Assembly: GCF_029637705.1 (NCBI RefSeq)
Contig: NZ_CP121252.1
Coordinates: 2,108,001 to 2,172,000 of the forward strand
Source of the DNA: Citricoccus muralis
Lineage (GTDB): Bacteria; Actinomycetota; Actinomycetes; Actinomycetales; Micrococcaceae
Length of the DNA: 64,000 bases
Direction of reading: 5' to 3'
Part shown: one piece after another, positions 54,863 to 63,600 of the stretch
How positions within the stretch are numbered: position 1 is the first letter of the stretch
Layout of the letters: the number at the start of each line of letters is the position of its first letter
Translations under genes and position numbers: made by a program
Notes under the pieces: model-generated
What the model was told of the DNA's origin: nothing
What the model saw: only the letters and a program-made list of their open reading frames with translations
The model's database searches: none

Positions 54863-55519
54863 ATGAAGGCCCTGAGCCCCCACCAGACGGATAAGCATGC
54901 CAGCTGGGCGTTCGCGGAATCGCGCCCGGAAGAAGCCGAGGTCATGCTGCGCGCCCGAGAGCGCTCGGCCGAACTGGGGATCACCGCCGTCACCGAGGGG
55001 ACCGCCGCATTGCTCAGCGTGCTTTCGGCCACCACGCGCCCGCGCACCCTGGTGGAACTGGGCACCGGTGCGGGCGTGTCCGGGCTGGCACTGATGAACG
55101 GCGCCGGAAAGGGGGCGGTACTGACCACTCTGGATCCCGACGCCGAGGCCCAGCGTGCCGCCCGTGAGGCGTTCGCCGAGGCCGGCCACCCGTTGTCACG
55201 CACACGGATGATCACCGGGCGCGGACGCACGGTACTCCCCCGGTTGTCGACGTCCAGCTACGATCTGATGTTTATCGACGCCGACATTGCGGTGTTGGAG
55301 TTCCACGTACAAGAAGCCGGGCGCATTCTGCGACCCGGCGGCTTGCTGATCATTAATGACGCCCTCGACGGGGACCGCGTGCCACGGCCTGCGGTCCGCG
55401 AGGCCTCCACGATCACCGCTCGCGCGGTGGAACGCACTCTGCGCGATGACCACGAGACCTGGGCTCAGTCCTCGCTGGTCACCGCCGGCACCGGAGTGTT
55501 GCTGGCCACCCGCGCCTGA
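54863..55519 (+). CDS. O-methyltransferase, SAM-dependent
   Basis: A 218-residue class I methyltransferase of the cation-dependent O-methyltransferase type. Motif I is TLVELGTGAGVSGLALM, motif II-like FIDADIAVLEFHVQEA, and GGLLIINDALDGD is the metal-site region. The acceptor is unknown. Its order beside the anti-sigma gene, DUF3117 and DivIVA-like genes fits the Rv1220c neighbourhood of mycobacteria. An ATG at 54863 with CACACC-type leader; no strong ribosome site. Confidence 0.9.
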   Translation: MKALSPHQTDKHASWAFAESRPEEAEVMLRARERSAELGITAVTEGTAALLSVLSATTRPRTLVELGTGAGVSGLALMNGAGKGAVLTTLDPDAEAQRAAREAFAEAGHPLSRTRMITGRGRTVLPRLSTSSYDLMFIDADIAVLEFHVQEAGRILRPGGLLIINDALDGDRVPRPAVREASTITARAVERTLRDDHETWAQSSLVTAGTGVLLATRA

Positions 55520-55526
55520 GCCAGGC

Positions 55527-55700
55527 TCAGGACTCTTCGGTGACCCCCACCAGGCACTCCTTGAGCGCCTGCGCCTCTTCGGCGTTGATTTCGACCACGA
55601 GACGTCCACCGCCGTCGATCGGAACACGCATGATGAGGCTACGGCCTTCTTTGGTCACTTCCATCGGGCCGTCACCGGTGCGGGGCTTCATGGCTGCCAT
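55527..55700 (-). CDS. DUF3117 family small protein
   Basis: A 57-residue protein read on the reverse strand, MAAMKPRTGDGPMEVTKE, then MRVPIDGGGRLVVEINAEEA, ending in LKECLVGVTEES. This is the highly conserved actinobacterial DUF3117 family, about 55 residues long. The function is unknown. It converges with the O-methyltransferase gene, whose stop is 7 bases away, and follows the DivIVA-like gene on the same strand. Confidence 0.9.
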   Translation of the reverse strand: MAAMKPRTGDGPMEVTKEGRSLIMRVPIDGGGRLVVEINAEEAQALKECLVGVTEES

Positions 55701-55753
55701 GGGTACTGTTCCCTTCGTAGTTGGACGGTGTTTCGTGAAATGTCCTGCACCTA

Positions 55754-56080
55754 TTATTCCGGATTCCGCTCGGCGGCGGTAACAGTTGAGGCGCTGCGTA
55801 GCTCGTCGATCTCGGCTTCAGCGCGGGCCAGCTGCCGGGCGAGCCGGTCGAGGACCTCGTCCACCTGGTCCGCACGGTAGCCTCGGAAGCCGAGCGAAAA
55901 GCGTACCCGGGCGACGTCCTCGGAGCGCGGTTCGTTCGGCAAAGTCACAGCGGGCAGGGTCTCAACCGGGTCGGACAGGGGCCGGGCGAACCCGGTACCG
56001 GCCACCACCACGACGGCGATGGCCGCGATCAGCAACACGCCGATCAGCAGGATCTCAATAATGAACAGGCTGGTCCCCAT
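55754..56080 (-). CDS. DivIVA-domain membrane protein
   Basis: A 108-residue protein with an N-terminal transmembrane helix (residues 5-27) and a DivIVA-like segment RFSLGFRGYRADQVDEVLDR, then a short coiled coil. The domain in DivIVA/Wag31 recruits polar growth and division proteins; this short membrane-anchored form is common in actinobacteria. It follows the LOG-family gene by 12 bases, suggesting an operon with DUF3117. Confidence 0.9.
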   Translation of the reverse strand: MGTSLFIIEILLIGVLLIAAIAVVVVAGTGFARPLSDPVETLPAVTLPNEPRSEDVARVRFSLGFRGYRADQVDEVLDRLARQLARAEAEIDELRSASTVTAAERNPE

Positions 56081-56092
56081 AGGTTTATTGTC

Positions 56093-56869
56093 TCACGAGG
56101 GGTCGTTAATGGAGACGAGTCGGGCCACGGCCTCTTCGGCGGTGTCCACCACGCAGAGCAGCTCGACGTCCTCGGACGAGATCATGCCGCGGGCCACCAG
56201 GGTGTCGGTGATCCAGTCCATCAGCGGCGCCCAGAAGCCGGAGTCGACGAGGACCACCGGGAAGCGGGTGATCTTGCGAGTCTGGATCAGCGTGAGCGCT
56301 TCGAACAGCTCATCCAGGGTGCCCAACCCGCCGGGCAGCACGATGAACCCCTGGGAGTATTTGACGAACATGACCTTGCGCACGAAGAAATAGCGGAAGT
56401 CGATGCCCAGGTCGACCCACTGGTTGAGCCCCTGCTCGTGCGGCAGCTCAATGCCCAGACCCACCGATTCGCCATCGGCGTCTTTCGCACCCCGATTGGA
56501 TGCCTCCATCACCCCGGGACCGCCCCCGGTGATCACCGCATAGCCGGCCTCAACCAGACGGGAACCGACCTCGCGGGCCAGGGCGTACGTGGGTGAATCC
56601 GGGGAAACCCGCGCCGAACCAAAGACGGCGACGGCGGGCCCCAGTTCGGCCAGGGTGCCGAAGCCCTCCACTAGCTCGCCCTGCATGCGCAGCACCCGCC
56701 AGGCATCGGTGGTGGTGCTGTGAATGCCCTGGCGCGCCCGTTCGGGGCCGACGGGCCGGGAATCCAACAGCAGCCGGTCGAAGCTCGGGGCGCCGCGATG
56801 GCGGCCGCGCCGGGTCTGGGGACCGCGGGTGTCGCAGTCGTCGGGGGTGCGGTCTACGGCGTCGTCCAT
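56093..56869 (-). CDS. LOG-family (TIGR00730) Rossmann-fold protein
   Basis: A 258-residue protein with VITGGGPGVMEASNRGAK and VLPGGLGTLDELFEAL (the PGGxGTxxE motif). These mark the LOG family, which in plants and some bacteria releases cytokinin from its nucleotide and is often mislabelled lysine decarboxylase. The physiological substrate here is unknown. The Arg-rich first 45 residues are not part of the domain. It is divergent from the solute-binding lipoprotein by 39 bases. Confidence 0.88.
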   Translation of the reverse strand: MDDAVDRTPDDCDTRGPQTRRGRHRGAPSFDRLLLDSRPVGPERARQGIHSTTTDAWRVLRMQGELVEGFGTLAELGPAVAVFGSARVSPDSPTYALAREVGSRLVEAGYAVITGGGPGVMEASNRGAKDADGESVGLGIELPHEQGLNQWVDLGIDFRYFFVRKVMFVKYSQGFIVLPGGLGTLDELFEALTLIQTRKITRFPVVLVDSGFWAPLMDWITDTLVARGMISSEDVELLCVVDTAEEAVARLVSINDPS

Positions 56870-56908
56870 ATACCGAGCATAGCGGTGCAGGTGAGATACT
56901 GTCCGGTG

Positions 56909-57823
56909 ATGCAGCCTTCCGGAAACACCCTGTCCCCCGCCCCGCGCCGCCTGATGACCGGTGCGGTATTCACCGTCGCCGTCCTGGCGCTCAGCGCGTG
57001 CGGGGCAGAGGAACCCGACGCCGAGCAGCCCGCCCCGAGCGCGGAACCCACCGCAGAATCGACCCTGCGGGTGGGCGTGCAGCTGGACTCTCCCGGACTG
57101 GCCGCGGGCGTGGATGCGACGTCGCCCTCGGGTCTGGACGTGGATCTGGTGACCGCGCTGACCACAGAGCTACCGGGCACCGCCGTCGAATGGGTGCCGA
57201 TCAGCGCCGAACAATCCGGGCAGCTCCTGGCCGACGACGAGATCGACCTGGCGCTGGTGCACGGACCGGTGAGCAACGCTGGCTCACGCGACGGCGTCAC
57301 CGCGGTGGGCCCGTATCTGCAGACCGTTCCGGCGCTGCTCGTGCCGGCCGAAGACGCCGATTCCTTGCCCGGTGACGGGTCCTGGGAACCGGTGGCTGAC
57401 CTCGAGGATCTGGACGGTACTGTGCTATGCGTGCCCGCTGGGGCGGACCGTTCGCTGCTGGAGCTGGATGAAGCCGGTGAGCCCGACATCCTGGAGCAGC
57501 CCAGTGCGGCCGAGTGTGCCCTGGCGTTGACCTCCGGGCGGGCGCAAGCTGTGCTGTCGGACCGGGTGCAACTGGCCGGGCTCGCCGAGGATCCGCGGTT
57601 CTCTGGCCAGGTGGAGGTGCTCGAGTGGGATGATCTCGACGAGTCCACCCCGCCGGCCGTCACCTATCAGGTACTCGCCGGCGGCCAGGAGACCGTATGT
57701 CAGTCCATGTTCGGGATACTCTCCGACCCGGATCGGATGGCATCGCTGCTATCGAACGCGGCGACCACGGAAACCTCCGAGTCCGCGGCCGCGGAGCTCT
57801 CCGACGCGACCTCCCCCTGCTGA
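56909..57823 (+). CDS. Solute-binding-protein-like lipoprotein
   Basis: A 304-residue protein. The signal peptide ends in a lipobox, VLALSACGAEE, so Cys33 should be lipidated. The mature part resembles family 3 amino-acid-binding proteins: LRVGVQLDSPG, GLDVDLVTALTTELPGTAVE and LEDLDGTVLCVPAGADRS. No permease or ATPase gene is adjacent, so it may be an orphan binding protein or a sensor. I chose the ATG at 56909 (MQPSGNTL). The ligand is not evident. Confidence 0.82.
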   Translation: MQPSGNTLSPAPRRLMTGAVFTVAVLALSACGAEEPDAEQPAPSAEPTAESTLRVGVQLDSPGLAAGVDATSPSGLDVDLVTALTTELPGTAVEWVPISAEQSGQLLADDEIDLALVHGPVSNAGSRDGVTAVGPYLQTVPALLVPAEDADSLPGDGSWEPVADLEDLDGTVLCVPAGADRSLLELDEAGEPDILEQPSAAECALALTSGRAQAVLSDRVQLAGLAEDPRFSGQVEVLEWDDLDESTPPAVTYQVLAGGQETVCQSMFGILSDPDRMASLLSNAATTETSESAAAELSDATSPC

Positions 57824-57830
57824 GCGGTTC

Positions 57831-58964
57831 TTAGCCCAGCAACCAACGACGCAGCGCCTGCAGGCAGACGCGCACCGCTTCGGCGTCGACGTGTTCGTGG
57901 TCGGTGTGGGCCAGCAGCGCGTCGCCGGGGCCGAAGTTCACCGCAGGCACGCCCAGTTCGGAGAACCGAGCCACATCCGTCCACCCGTACTTGGGTAGCG
58001 GCTCGCCGCCCACCGCGTTGACAAACTCCACCGCCGCCGGATGATCCAGCCCCGGCCGGGCGGCCGAGGAGGCGTCGGTAATACGCACCTGGTCCCAGTC
58101 GACGCCGGCCCCGGCCAGCACCTCGCGGACGTGCTGGTGTGCCTCGTCGAGGGTCTTGTCGGGGGCGAAGCGGTAGTTGACCTCCATCACGCAGGTGTCA
58201 GGGATGACATTGCCGGCCACTCCCCCGCGGATGCGCACCGCGTTGAGGCCTTCACGGTAGTCCAGGCCCTGCACGCTGATCGTGGCGGGCTCATACTGCG
58301 CGAGCGCGTCCAGCAACGCGGCGGCTTGGTGGATGGCGTTGACGCCCTTCCAGGCGCGCCCGGAGTGGGCGGCGACCCCGTCGAAGGTGATCTCGTACCG
58401 GCAGGTGCCGTTGCAGCCGCCTTCGACCACCCCGTTGGTCGGTTCCAGCAGCACCGCAAAGTCGGCCTCGAGCAGTTCGGGTGCCTCGCGGGCCACCCGT
58501 CCCAGCCCGGAGGCTTCGGAGGCGACCTCTTCGTGGTCGTAGAACACCCAGGTGACGTCGCGGTCGATCTCCGGGGACTCAGCAGCGCCGATGAGGCGGG
58601 CCAGCACCAGCTGCACGGCCACCCCGCCCTTCATGTCGACCGCTCCGCGGCCGTAGAGCGTCTCGCCGTCCCAGACGCCGGGCACCTGGGCGCGGGCGCC
58701 CTCGACGGTGGGCAGCGGTACTGTGTCGAGGTGCCCGGCCAACACCACCCGGGTGTCACGTTTGAACTCGGTGCGGGCCACCACGGTGTCACCGATCCGG
58801 GTCACCGTGAGCTTCGGCAGAGACCGAAGTTGAACCTCGACGGCGTCGGCCAACGGGGTTTCCGAGTCCGATACCGAGTAGATGTCGATGAGCTGCCCGG
58901 TGAGTCCGGCCACATCGTCGTCGAGGTTCAGGGTCACGGGGGTCGGCGGGGGCGTCGCAGTCAT
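57831..58964 (-). CDS. dapE: Succinyl-diaminopimelate desuccinylase
   Basis: A 377-residue M20 metallohydrolase in lysine/meso-diaminopimelate synthesis. Metal residues lie in [20 protein letters not shown] and [13 protein letters not shown]; the dimerisation domain shows [13 protein letters not shown], and [15 protein letters not shown] is the C-terminal metal site. It is divergent from dapD by 44 bases, which is the usual actinobacterial pairing of these two enzymes. Confidence 0.93.
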   Translation of the reverse strand: MTATPPPTPVTLNLDDDVAGLTGQLIDIYSVSDSETPLADAVEVQLRSLPKLTVTRIGDTVVARTEFKRDTRVVLAGHLDTVPLPTVEGARAQVPGVWDGETLYGRGAVDMKGGVAVQLVLARLIGAAESPEIDRDVTWVFYDHEEVASEASGLGRVAREAPELLEADFAVLLEPTNGVVEGGCNGTCRYEITFDGVAAHSGRAWKGVNAIHQAAALLDALAQYEPATISVQGLDYREGLNAVRIRGGVAGNVIPDTCVMEVNYRFAPDKTLDEAHQHVREVLAGAGVDWDQVRITDASSAARPGLDHPAAVEFVNAVGGEPLPKYGWTDVARFSELGVPAVNFGPGDALLAHTDHEHVDAEAVRVCLQALRRWLLG

Positions 58965-59008
58965 GCAGATCAGTGTATCCGCCCGTCCTGACTGCCATAA
59001 TGAGGACC

Positions 59009-59980
59009 ATGTCTAACGAGTCAAATCTCCAGAATCTTTCCCCCACCGTCGCCGCAGGCATCGGCCTGGCGACCGTCACCGCCGCCGGCACCGTGCTGGA
59101 CACCTGGTTCCCGGCCCCGCAGCTGGCCTCCGCCGCCGAGTTGGCCGAATCCGACCAGGTGAGTTCGGCCCTGGAAGCCGCCGCCCAGAGCGACGACGCC
59201 CGCGGCACCACCCAGCGTGTGGTCACCATTGAGGCGGATCTGACCGCGGCGCCCACCAGCGCCGAGGACGCCTGGCTACGCCTGCACCTGCTCTCGCACC
59301 GCCTGGTGCGCCCGAACACCATCAACCTGGACGGTGTGTTCGGTCTGCTGACCAATGTGGTGTGGACGAACTTCGGTCCGTGTGAGGTCGAGGGCTTCGA
59401 GCTGACCCGCGCCCGCCTGGCCGCCCGCGGACCCGTGGTGGTCAACGCGGTGGACAAGTTCCCGCGGATGACCGACTACGTGGTGCCCGCCGGTGTGCGC
59501 ATCGGTGACGCCAGCCGCGTACGCCTGGGCGCCCACCTCGCCGCCGGGACCACCGTGATGCACGAGGGCTTCGTGAACTTCAACGCCGGCACTCTGGGCA
59601 ACTCGATGGTCGAGGGCCGGATTTCAGCTGGTGTCATCGTCGGCGACGGCTCCGATGTCGGCGGTGGCGCCTCCATCATGGGCACTCTCTCCGGCGGAGG
59701 CACGCAGCGCATCGTCATTGGCGAGCGGGTGTTGCTGGGCGCGAACTCCGGTATCGGCATCTCCCTGGGCGATGACTGCGTCGTCGAGGCTGGTCTCTAC
59801 GTCACCGCGGGCACCCGTGTGGCCGTGCGCGCCGAGGGTGAGGACCGGATTGTCAAAGCTGTGGAGCTGTCGGGCGTCTCCGGCCTGCTGTTCCGCCGCA
59901 ATTCGGTCTCCGGTCAGGTGGAAGCGCTGGCGCGCGCGGGCCAGAAGGTGGAGCTGAACGCGGAGCTGCACAAGAACTAG
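59009..59980 (+). CDS. dapD: Tetrahydrodipicolinate N-succinyltransferase
   Basis: A 323-residue enzyme for succinylation in lysine synthesis, of the long actinobacterial type. Repeats [20 protein letters not shown], then [20 protein letters not shown], form the left-handed beta helix; the active-site loop is near [21 protein letters not shown] just upstream of the ATG at 59009 supports it over an in-frame ATG at 59000 and the GTG at 58973. A strong terminator follows. Confidence 0.94.
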   Translation: MSNESNLQNLSPTVAAGIGLATVTAAGTVLDTWFPAPQLASAAELAESDQVSSALEAAAQSDDARGTTQRVVTIEADLTAAPTSAEDAWLRLHLLSHRLVRPNTINLDGVFGLLTNVVWTNFGPCEVEGFELTRARLAARGPVVVNAVDKFPRMTDYVVPAGVRIGDASRVRLGAHLAAGTTVMHEGFVNFNAGTLGNSMVEGRISAGVIVGDGSDVGGGASIMGTLSGGGTQRIVIGERVLLGANSGIGISLGDDCVVEAGLYVTAGTRVAVRAEGEDRIVKAVELSGVSGLLFRRNSVSGQVEALARAGQKVELNAELHKN

Positions 59981-60002
59981 TCACCAACGAGTCACCGCCA
60001 CA

Positions 60003-60050
60003 AACGACTGCGGGTTCAGCACCTGAAAAGGTGCTGAACCCGCAGTCGTT
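60003..60050. terminator. Very strong bidirectional terminator between dapD and gltA
   Basis: Perfect 22-base arms (60003-60024 and 60029-60050) with a GAAA tetraloop; core CGACTGCGGGTTCAGCACCT. Both strands have the stem, so it can end dapD (plus) and gltA (minus). Confidence 0.9.
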
Positions 60051-60060
60051 AAGGAGAAAT

Positions 60061-61344
60061 TCAGATGCCGGGGTAGTCGCGCTGGACCTCTCCGGTGTAG
60101 ACCTGGCGCGGACGGCCGATCTTCGTGGACTTGTCCTCGATCATCTCGCGCCATTGGGCGATCCAGCCGGGCAGGCGGCCCAGGGCGAAGAGCACGGTGA
60201 ACATCTTCTCCGGGAAGCCCATGGCCTTGTAGATCAGGCCGGTGTAGAAGTCGACATTCGGGTACAGCTTACGCTCGATGAAGTACTCATCGGCCAGGGC
60301 GCGCTCTTCCAGGCGTATGGCGATATCGAGTAGTTCGTCGCCGCCCTTGACCTTACCCAGAATCTCATCGGCAGCAGCCTTGGCGATGCGGGCGCGCGGG
60401 TCATAGTTCTTGTACACGCGATGCCCGAAGCCCATCAGCTTCACGCCGTCTTCCTTGTTCTTCACCTTGTCCATGAACGTTTCAGGCTCCAGGCCCTCGG
60501 TCTGGATCTGGCGTAGCATGTTCAACACAGCCTCGTTGGCGCCACCGTGCAGCGGGCCGTAAAGCGCATTAATGCCTGCGGAGATGGAGGCGAACATGTT
60601 CGCGTGCGAGGAGCCGACCAGACGCACGGTCGAGGTGGAGCAGTTCTGCTCGTGGTCGGCGTGGAGGATCAGCAGGCGATCCAGGGCCTTGACGACATCG
60701 TCGTCGAGCTCGTAGGCCTCTGCGGGTACGCCGAAGCACAGGCGCAAGAAGTTCTCGGTGAGGTTCAGTGAGTTGTCCGGGTAGAGCATCGGCTGGCCCA
60801 GCGACTTCTTGAACGCATACGCAGCGATGACCGGCAGCTTCGACATCAGGCGGATGGTCGAGATGTGGACCTGTTCCTCGTCGAAGGGGTCCAGGGAGTC
60901 GGCGTAGAAGGTCGACAGTGCGGACACCGCGGAAGACAGCACCGGCATCGGGTGGGCGTCGCGGGGGAAGCCGGAGAAGAAACTCTTCAGGTCTTCGTGA
61001 AGCATGGTGTGGGACCGGATGTTCTGGTCCCAGTCGTTGAGCTGGCCGTCGGTGGGTAGCTCGCCGTATATGAGCAGATAGGCGACCTCGAGGAACGAGG
61101 AGTGCTCGGCCAGCTGCTCGATCGGATAGCCGCGATAGCGGAGGATACCTTCGGCGCCGTCGATGTAGGTGATCGCGGACTTGGTGTTCGCAGTGTTCAT
61201 GAAGCCGGGGTCGTAAGTGACCACTCCGGTCTCTTTGAGCAGCGGGCCGATGTTCAGCCCTTCATTGCCCACCGTGGAGGTCTCGCGGATCAGTTCGACA
61301 TCATGCCCATCAACAGACAGAGTTCCGGAGGTATTCTCAGTCAT
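60061..61344 (-). CDS. gltA: Citrate synthase
   Basis: A 427-residue type II citrate synthase that starts the TCA cycle. Catalytic histidines lie in [15 protein letters not shown] and [15 protein letters not shown], the Asp near [16 protein letters not shown] at 61344 is preceded by GGGAG at good spacing; the frame continues upstream through a promoter region. It is transcribed from a likely promoter about 50 bases upstream and ends at the strong hairpin. Confidence 0.96.
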   Translation of the reverse strand: MTENTSGTLSVDGHDVELIRETSTVGNEGLNIGPLLKETGVVTYDPGFMNTANTKSAITYIDGAEGILRYRGYPIEQLAEHSSFLEVAYLLIYGELPTDGQLNDWDQNIRSHTMLHEDLKSFFSGFPRDAHPMPVLSSAVSALSTFYADSLDPFDEEQVHISTIRLMSKLPVIAAYAFKKSLGQPMLYPDNSLNLTENFLRLCFGVPAEAYELDDDVVKALDRLLILHADHEQNCSTSTVRLVGSSHANMFASISAGINALYGPLHGGANEAVLNMLRQIQTEGLEPETFMDKVKNKEDGVKLMGFGHRVYKNYDPRARIAKAAADEILGKVKGGDELLDIAIRLEERALADEYFIERKLYPNVDFYTGLIYKAMGFPEKMFTVLFALGRLPGWIAQWREMIEDKSTKIGRPRQVYTGEVQRDYPGI

Positions 61345-61395
61345 AGTGCTCCCTCGAGAAGATCGGCCACAACGGCATGCTGTGGCGCCACACAC

Positions 61396-61422
61396 ATTAT
61401 CGGTTCGACTCTAACCTACCAA
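61396..61422 (-). promoter_or_regulatory. Likely gltA promoter
   Basis: On the gltA strand TTGGTA (61417-61422) and GATAAT (61396-61401) resemble -35 and -10 boxes with a 15-base spacer, a little short. The -10 box is 5 of 6 to consensus. The leader would be about 45 bases. Confidence 0.45.
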
Positions 61423-61501
61423 TATCCGGCAGGTTTCGCCCGTTCAAGGAAGTGCGACGCACGTCACGTGGAGTCATCGTCGCTGGGCGGGCGCCGGTGT
61501 T

Positions 61502-62635
61502 TCAGATACCGCGACGGATCCGAGAGACGGCCTGGGCGACGGCGTCGTCGGTTGCGGTGATCGCGACCCTCACATAACCGTTTCCAGCTTCACCGTAGAA
61601 GACGCCCGGGCCCACCACAATGCCGGCATCGGCGAATCGCTGGACCAAGTTCCAGGTGTCTTCCGCGGTCGCTGCGCGCCCGGCGGATGCGACGGTCCGG
61701 GTCCACAGGTAGAGCCCGGCCTCGGAATGGTCCACATGCAACCCGGACTCGGTGAGGGCGGCCAGCAGCTGCCCGCGGCGGATGCGGTAGCGATCTTTTT
61801 GTTCCTGGACGTGGGCGTCGTCATTCAACGCCGCCACCATGGCCGACTGGATGGGCGCGGGCACGATCATGCCCGCGTGCTTGCGGCTGTTGATCAGCGT
61901 GGTGATGATCTGCTCGTCGCCGGCGGCAAAAGCCGCACGGTACCCGGCCAGGTTGGACTGCTTGGACAGCGAGTAGACCGAGAGCAGCCCGGTGGTGTCC
62001 CCTCCGTTGACGGCAGGGTCCAGCACGCTGGGCACGCCGGGTTCCCACTGGTCCCAACCCAGTTCCGCGTAGCATTCGTCGCCGGCCAGCACTGCTCCGA
62101 TGGCGCGTGCTTCCGCAATTTTTTCACGAACCTGGTCCGCGGTATCGACGCGGCCGGTGGGGTTGGCCGGAGAGTTCGTCCAGACCAGTTTCACCCTGGA
62201 GCGGGTGTCGGTGTCGAGTTCGCTCAGGGAGTCGGCCGCCACGGGGGTCGCGCCCACCAGTTGGGCGCCGATGTCATAGGTCGGGTAGGCCACTTCGGGT
62301 CGCACCACGGCGTCGCCCGGGCCCAGTCCCATGAGCAGGGGTAGCCAGGCGATGAATTCTTTGGAGCCGATGGAGGGGATGACCTGGGCGGGGGTGATCT
62401 GCGCGCCGCGTCGTCGGACGTACCAGCTGGCAATGGCTTCGCGCAATTGCGATGTGCCGGCGGTGGTTGGGTAACCGTGGGCGTCGGTGCTCTCGCGCAG
62501 GGCGTGCTGGATCAGCTCGGGCGTCGGATCGACGGGGGTACCGATAGACAGGTCTGCCACACCGTCGGGGTGTTCGGCCGCGCGGGCTCGGTAGGGCGCC
62601 AGCTGCTCCCAGGGGTATTCGGGAAGGGTGAGCAT
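61502..62635 (-). CDS. dapC: N-succinyldiaminopimelate aminotransferase
   Basis: A 377-residue class I/II PLP aminotransferase. The start MLTLPEYPWEQLAPYRARAA and ADLSIGTPVDPTPELIQ is the actinobacterial DapC form; the PLP lysine lies in SVYSLSKQSNLAGYRAAF, and WTNSPANPTGRV is the cofactor-binding loop. With dapD and dapE it covers the succinylase branch of lysine synthesis. It follows fdxA by 48 bases on the same strand, a common actinobacterial order. Confidence 0.93.
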   Translation of the reverse strand: MLTLPEYPWEQLAPYRARAAEHPDGVADLSIGTPVDPTPELIQHALRESTDAHGYPTTAGTSQLREAIASWYVRRRGAQITPAQVIPSIGSKEFIAWLPLLMGLGPGDAVVRPEVAYPTYDIGAQLVGATPVAADSLSELDTDTRSRVKLVWTNSPANPTGRVDTADQVREKIAEARAIGAVLAGDECYAELGWDQWEPGVPSVLDPAVNGGDTTGLLSVYSLSKQSNLAGYRAAFAAGDEQIITTLINSRKHAGMIVPAPIQSAMVAALNDDAHVQEQKDRYRIRRGQLLAALTESGLHVDHSEAGLYLWTRTVASAGRAATAEDTWNLVQRFADAGIVVGPGVFYGEAGNGYVRVAITATDDAVAQAVSRIRRGI

Positions 62636-62683
62636 GCTCGCCGCCTTTCGTCGGGCTGGTGGGGGTTGTCGCTGAGGTCTGAC

Positions 62684-63007
62684 TCAGTCGGTGTCCTGCG
62701 GGGGCAGGGCGGTAATGAGCGGATGATCCTTGGGAATCACGCCCATCTTCGCCGCACCACCCGGCGACCCCACATCAGAGAAGAACTCCACATTGGCACC
62801 GTAGTAATCCTCCCACTCCTCAGGAAGATCATCCTCATAATAGATCGCCTCCACCGGGCACACCGGCTCACAGGCACCACAATCCACACACTCATCCGGG
62901 TGGATATACAGCATCCGCTCACCCTCATAAATGCAATCCACCGGGCACTCATCAATACACGCCCGATCCTTCACATCCACACACGGCAGAGCAATCACAT
63001 ACGTCAC
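62684..63007 (-). CDS. fdxA: 7Fe-8S ferredoxin FdxA
   Basis: A 107-residue ferredoxin. The first cluster site is in CVDVKDRACIDECPVDCI, where CxxxxxxxCxxxCP gives a 3Fe-4S type, and the second is CVDCGACEPVCPVEAI, a 4Fe-4S type. The tail is acidic (EDDLPEEWEDYYGANVEFF), typical of FdxA. It passes electrons to cytochrome P450 or other oxidoreductases. It is upstream of dapC. Confidence 0.95.
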   Translation of the reverse strand: MTYVIALPCVDVKDRACIDECPVDCIYEGERMLYIHPDECVDCGACEPVCPVEAIYYEDDLPEEWEDYYGANVEFFSDVGSPGGAAKMGVIPKDHPLITALPPQDTD

Positions 63008-63084
63008 GGAAGTTCAGTACCTTTCAGAGCGTTCCTCGAGTGCGAATGGCGCGACAGTCCCCTCAGACGGCGCCGTGATCCAGT

Positions 63085-63600
63085 CTAGTGGGTGTTGCTG
63101 GGCACGACCGGCCGCGGGGCGGTGCGTGGCATCAGACGTGAACTGATGAGCAACACGATGATCGCGACAACGGGAACACCGAAGAGCCAGAGTCCCTCGG
63201 CAACCACGGGTCCAGGCAGCTCCTGCCAGGTGTAGGAGTTGATCGCGATGTTGAAGACGTCCTGGGTGGAGGTGAACGCGATGCCGATGATCACCGTGTA
63301 GGCGGCGACCACCATCAGCGCTCCGACCCAGAGCTGTCGGGTGGCTAAGGTCGCCCAAAGTTGGGCGCAGGCGACGAGCAACAGACCTAGGACCGCGCCC
63401 CAGGGAATCACCACGGATCCGAACCAGTGCAGTTGCAGGTGGAGCAAGGTACCCATCAGACCGGCTCCGGCGCCGACAATCAAGGCCAGGACCGCTGAAG
63501 CGATCCGTTGGCCCGTCGTCGACGCCGGAGCAAGGGACTGGGGTTGATCAGTTGGAGGCACGGGCGCGCTGGCGGGCCGCTTTGATTCGTTCGTTGGCAT
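63085..63600 (-). CDS. Small membrane protein of unknown function
   Basis: A 171-residue protein with four hydrophobic helices (starting near LALIVGAGAGLMGTLLHLQL, AVLGLLLVACAQLWATLAT, VGALMVVAAYTVIIGIAF and LWLFGVPVVAIIVLLISSRL). No known motif is visible. The ATG at 63600 lies inside the 3' end of typA (53 bases of overlap); the GTG at 63561 reduces this to 14 bases and is an equally good start. It is between typA and fdxA on the same strand. Confidence 0.7.
   Translation of the reverse strand: MPTNESKRPASAPVPPTDQPQSLAPASTTGQRIASAVLALIVGAGAGLMGTLLHLQLHWFGSVVIPWGAVLGLLLVACAQLWATLATRQLWVGALMVVAAYTVIIGIAFTSTQDVFNIAINSYTWQELPGPVVAEGLWLFGVPVVAIIVLLISSRLMPRTAPRPVVPSNTH

Noticed and set aside
53567-55189. 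540-codon version of the anti-sigma gene
   Set aside because: The extra N-terminal part overlaps the O-methyltransferase gene on the other strand and does not look like sigma-factor or anti-sigma sequence; the ATG at 54676 begins just before the zinc-finger region.
61402-61420. DtxR-like site upstream of gltA (TAGGTTAG then CGAACCGA)
   Set aside because: The two half-sites are spaced two bases too far apart for the consensus and they overlap an ordinary promoter.
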